A stretch of 7,504 bases of DNA, from assembly GCA_965245735.1 (NCBI GenBank), contig CBDFAX010000046.1, positions 1-7,504 on the forward strand. The letters run 5' to 3'. This document shows, piece by piece, positions 6,397 through 7,504 of this stretch; the stretch's first letter is position 1, and every line of letters starts with the position of its first letter. Source of the stretch: Abiotrophia sp965245735. GTDB lineage: Bacteria > Bacillota > Bacilli > Lactobacillales > Aerococcaceae. The notes below the pieces were generated by a model. It searched no databases. It had not been told where the DNA came from and saw only the letters and a list, made by a program, of their open reading frames with translations. The position numbers and the translations under genes are program-made.

Positions 6397-7431
6397 ATGT
6401 TAACAACCAAAGATTTTGATTATCACTTACCAGAGCCCCTTATCGCCCAAACGCCTTTGGCGGACCGGGCAGCTTCTCGCTTATTGGTTTTGGACCGTCA
6501 AACGGGCCAAAAACAAGATTTGCACTTTGATCAAATTATTAATTTTCTCAATCCAGGCGATGCCTTGGTGGTTAATGAGACCCGGGTTATTCCGGCCCGA
6601 CTCTTCGGTATCAAGCCGGAGACTGGCGGACACTTGGAGGTCCTGCTGCTTAACAACACCCAGGGCAATCAATGGGAATGCTTGATTAAGCCCGCTCGCC
6701 GGGCTAAGACAGGGACCCAGATTGTCTTTGGCGAGGATGGTCGTCTGACTGCCACCGTTGTTTCAGAAGGGGACCATGGGGGCCGAATCATTGAATTTTC
6801 CTATGAGGGGGTCTTCCTAGAAATTCTAGAATCCCTGGGTCAAATGCCACTGCCACCATATATTAAGGAACGTCTAGAGGATGCGGATCGTTACCAGACT
6901 GTCTATGCAAAGGAAAATGGCTCCGCGGCTGCCCCGACAGCAGGTCTTCACTTCACCGATGACCTCTTGGCGGCTATCAAGGCCAAGGGTGTGGAAATTA
7001 TTCCCCTAGTCCTACATGTGGGTTTGGGCACCTTCCGTCCAGTCTCAGCTGATAGCATTGAAGACCATGAGATGCATGCCGAATACTATCAATTAAGTCA
7101 AGAATCAGCTGACGCTATCCAGGCCGTTCAGGCACGTGGCGGCAAGATTTTTGCAGTAGGGACTACTAGTGTCCGTACCCTTGAAACCATCGCTGCTAAA
7201 TATGATGGGCAAGTAAAAGCAGATTCTGGCTGGACCCAGATTTTTATCTCGCCGGGCTTTGAATTTAAGGTGGTTGATCACTTGATTACCAACTTCCATT
7301 TGCCATGTTCCACTTTGGTTATGTTGGTATCAGCCTTCTATAATCGGGAGGCAGTCCTAGCAGCCTATGAGCATGCGGTGGAGGCAGAGTATCGCTTCTT
7401 CAGCTTTGGCGACTCCATGTTAATCCTATAA
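6397..7431 (+). CDS. queA: S-adenosylmethionine:tRNA ribosyltransferase-isomerase QueA
   Basis: QueA transfers and isomerises the ribosyl part of S-adenosylmethionine onto preQ1 already placed in tRNA, giving epoxyqueuosine at the wobble position of GUN anticodons (Asp, Asn, His, Tyr). The 344-residue product has all the family blocks: FDYHLPEPLIAQTPL at the N-terminus, VVNETRVIPARLFG, MPLPPYI, AAPTAGLHFT (178-187), GLGTFRP (209-215), GTTSVRTLE (255-263), ITNFHLP (297-303) and the ending YRFFSFGDSMLIL. The residue after ITNFHLP is Cys304, where Lys, Arg or Glu is usual. Length is normal. The ATG at 6397 lies 8 bases after the ruvB stop. Its Shine-Dalgarno sequence is weak (only purine-rich codons ending ruvB), so translational coupling to ruvB is likely. 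A terminator follows at once. tgt, yajC and other queuosine genes are not seen in this window. Confidence 0.97.
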   Translation: MLTTKDFDYHLPEPLIAQTPLADRAASRLLVLDRQTGQKQDLHFDQIINFLNPGDALVVNETRVIPARLFGIKPETGGHLEVLLLNNTQGNQWECLIKPARRAKTGTQIVFGEDGRLTATVVSEGDHGGRIIEFSYEGVFLEILESLGQMPLPPYIKERLEDADRYQTVYAKENGSAAAPTAGLHFTDDLLAAIKAKGVEIIPLVLHVGLGTFRPVSADSIEDHEMHAEYYQLSQESADAIQAVQARGGKIFAVGTTSVRTLETIAAKYDGQVKADSGWTQIFISPGFEFKVVDHLITNFHLPCSTLVMLVSAFYNREAVLAAYEHAVEAEYRFFSFGDSMLIL

Positions 7432-7435
7432 AAAT

Positions 7436-7466
7436 AAGCGTCTCCCTGGAGAGACGCTTTTATATT
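7436..7466 (+). terminator. Intrinsic (rho-independent) terminator after queA
   Basis: The left arm AAGCGTCTC (7436-7444) pairs perfectly over 9 bp with GAGACGCTT (7451-7459) across a 6-base loop, CCTGGA. A T-rich tail follows (TTTATATT). It begins 5 bases after the queA stop and closes the gene block. The A-rich sequence before the left arm gives a T-rich tail on the opposite strand too, so the structure could also stop transcription coming from the right. Confidence 0.92.
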
Positions 7467-7482
7467 ATGGCAAGCAAAAAAG

Positions 7483-7504
7483 GCTAGGACAAAATAGTCC
7501 TAAC
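7483..7504. repeat. Second hairpin, cut by the window end
   Basis: TAGGAC (7485-7490) pairs with GTCCTA (7497-7502) across the loop AAAATA. Allowing one C-A mismatch, G7483 pairs with C7504, so the stem probably continues past the window. A run of six A precedes it. The shape resembles the GGCTGGGACAAAA-type hairpins scattered between genes in many Firmicutes, or half of a second bidirectional terminator for a gene to the right. The window end prevents a decision. Confidence 0.5.

Noticed and set aside
6416..6685. Plus-strand 89-codon frame overlapping the start of queA
   Set aside because: It runs out of phase inside a complete, well-conserved queA and shows no family motif.
6818..6833. Short inverted repeat CTAGAA-A-TTCTAG within queA
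   Set aside because: A six-base stem with a one-base centre cannot form a sensible hairpin and is ordinary coding sequence.
7467..7487. Tiny reading frame ATG to TAG after the terminator
   Set aside because: It has only six codons, no ribosome binding site, and its end lies in the second hairpin.
1..7504. Novel defence, mobile or RNA-based system
   Set aside because: All coding space is taken by six recognised housekeeping genes with intact motifs. There are no repeat arrays, transposase or integrase signatures, or unexplained gaps.

Overview
The window is one tightly packed, entirely plus-strand gene block of DNA repair and tRNA modification genes from a low-GC Gram-positive bacterium. The order is mutS (5' end cut off by the window) - mutL - msrB - ruvA - ruvB - queA, closed by a strong intrinsic terminator. 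The protein sequences look like Lactobacillales. Supporting signs are a MutL that carries the endonuclease motifs, MutS and MutL that both carry sliding-clamp peptides, strong AGGAGG-type ribosome binding sites, and a ruvA-ruvB-queA order with no ruvC. By eye the GC content is a little under half, high for this order. An Aerococcaceae-like or higher-GC lactic acid bacterium is possible, but this is inference and I would not name a genus.

Layout. Positions 1-2303 hold the mutS reading frame, open to the left edge and lacking roughly the first hundred codons, which encode most of the mismatch-reading domain. mutL (2335-4317) follows after 31 bases. msrB (4314-4751) starts inside the mutL stop codon (ATGA overlap). 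ruvA (4759-5346) follows 7 bases later, ruvB (5360-6388) 13 bases later and queA (6397-7431) 8 bases later. Positions 7432-7504 hold a 9-bp-stem terminator and then the start of a second hairpin cut by the window end. There is no stretch over 300 bases without a gene, and I see no convincing internal promoter.

How the genes work together. MutS recognises mismatches and recruits MutL, whose C-terminal nuclease nicks the new strand. RuvA and RuvB form the Holliday-junction branch-migration motor. MsrB reduces oxidised methionine (the R-sulfoxide) in proteins. QueA makes epoxyqueuosine in tRNA. The first, second, fourth and fifth genes form a genome-maintenance set. queA is a frequent neighbour of ruvB in Firmicutes, and msrB is the less expected member.

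I found no mobile element, CRISPR array, RNA gene or unknown coding region. This is essentially an ordinary housekeeping region. The points worth a second look are the msrB insertion with translational coupling to mutL, the SQ-rich MutL linker, an altered RuvB hairpin, a substitution in a conserved QueA motif, a 16-base repeat shared by mutS and mutL, and the two hairpins after queA.
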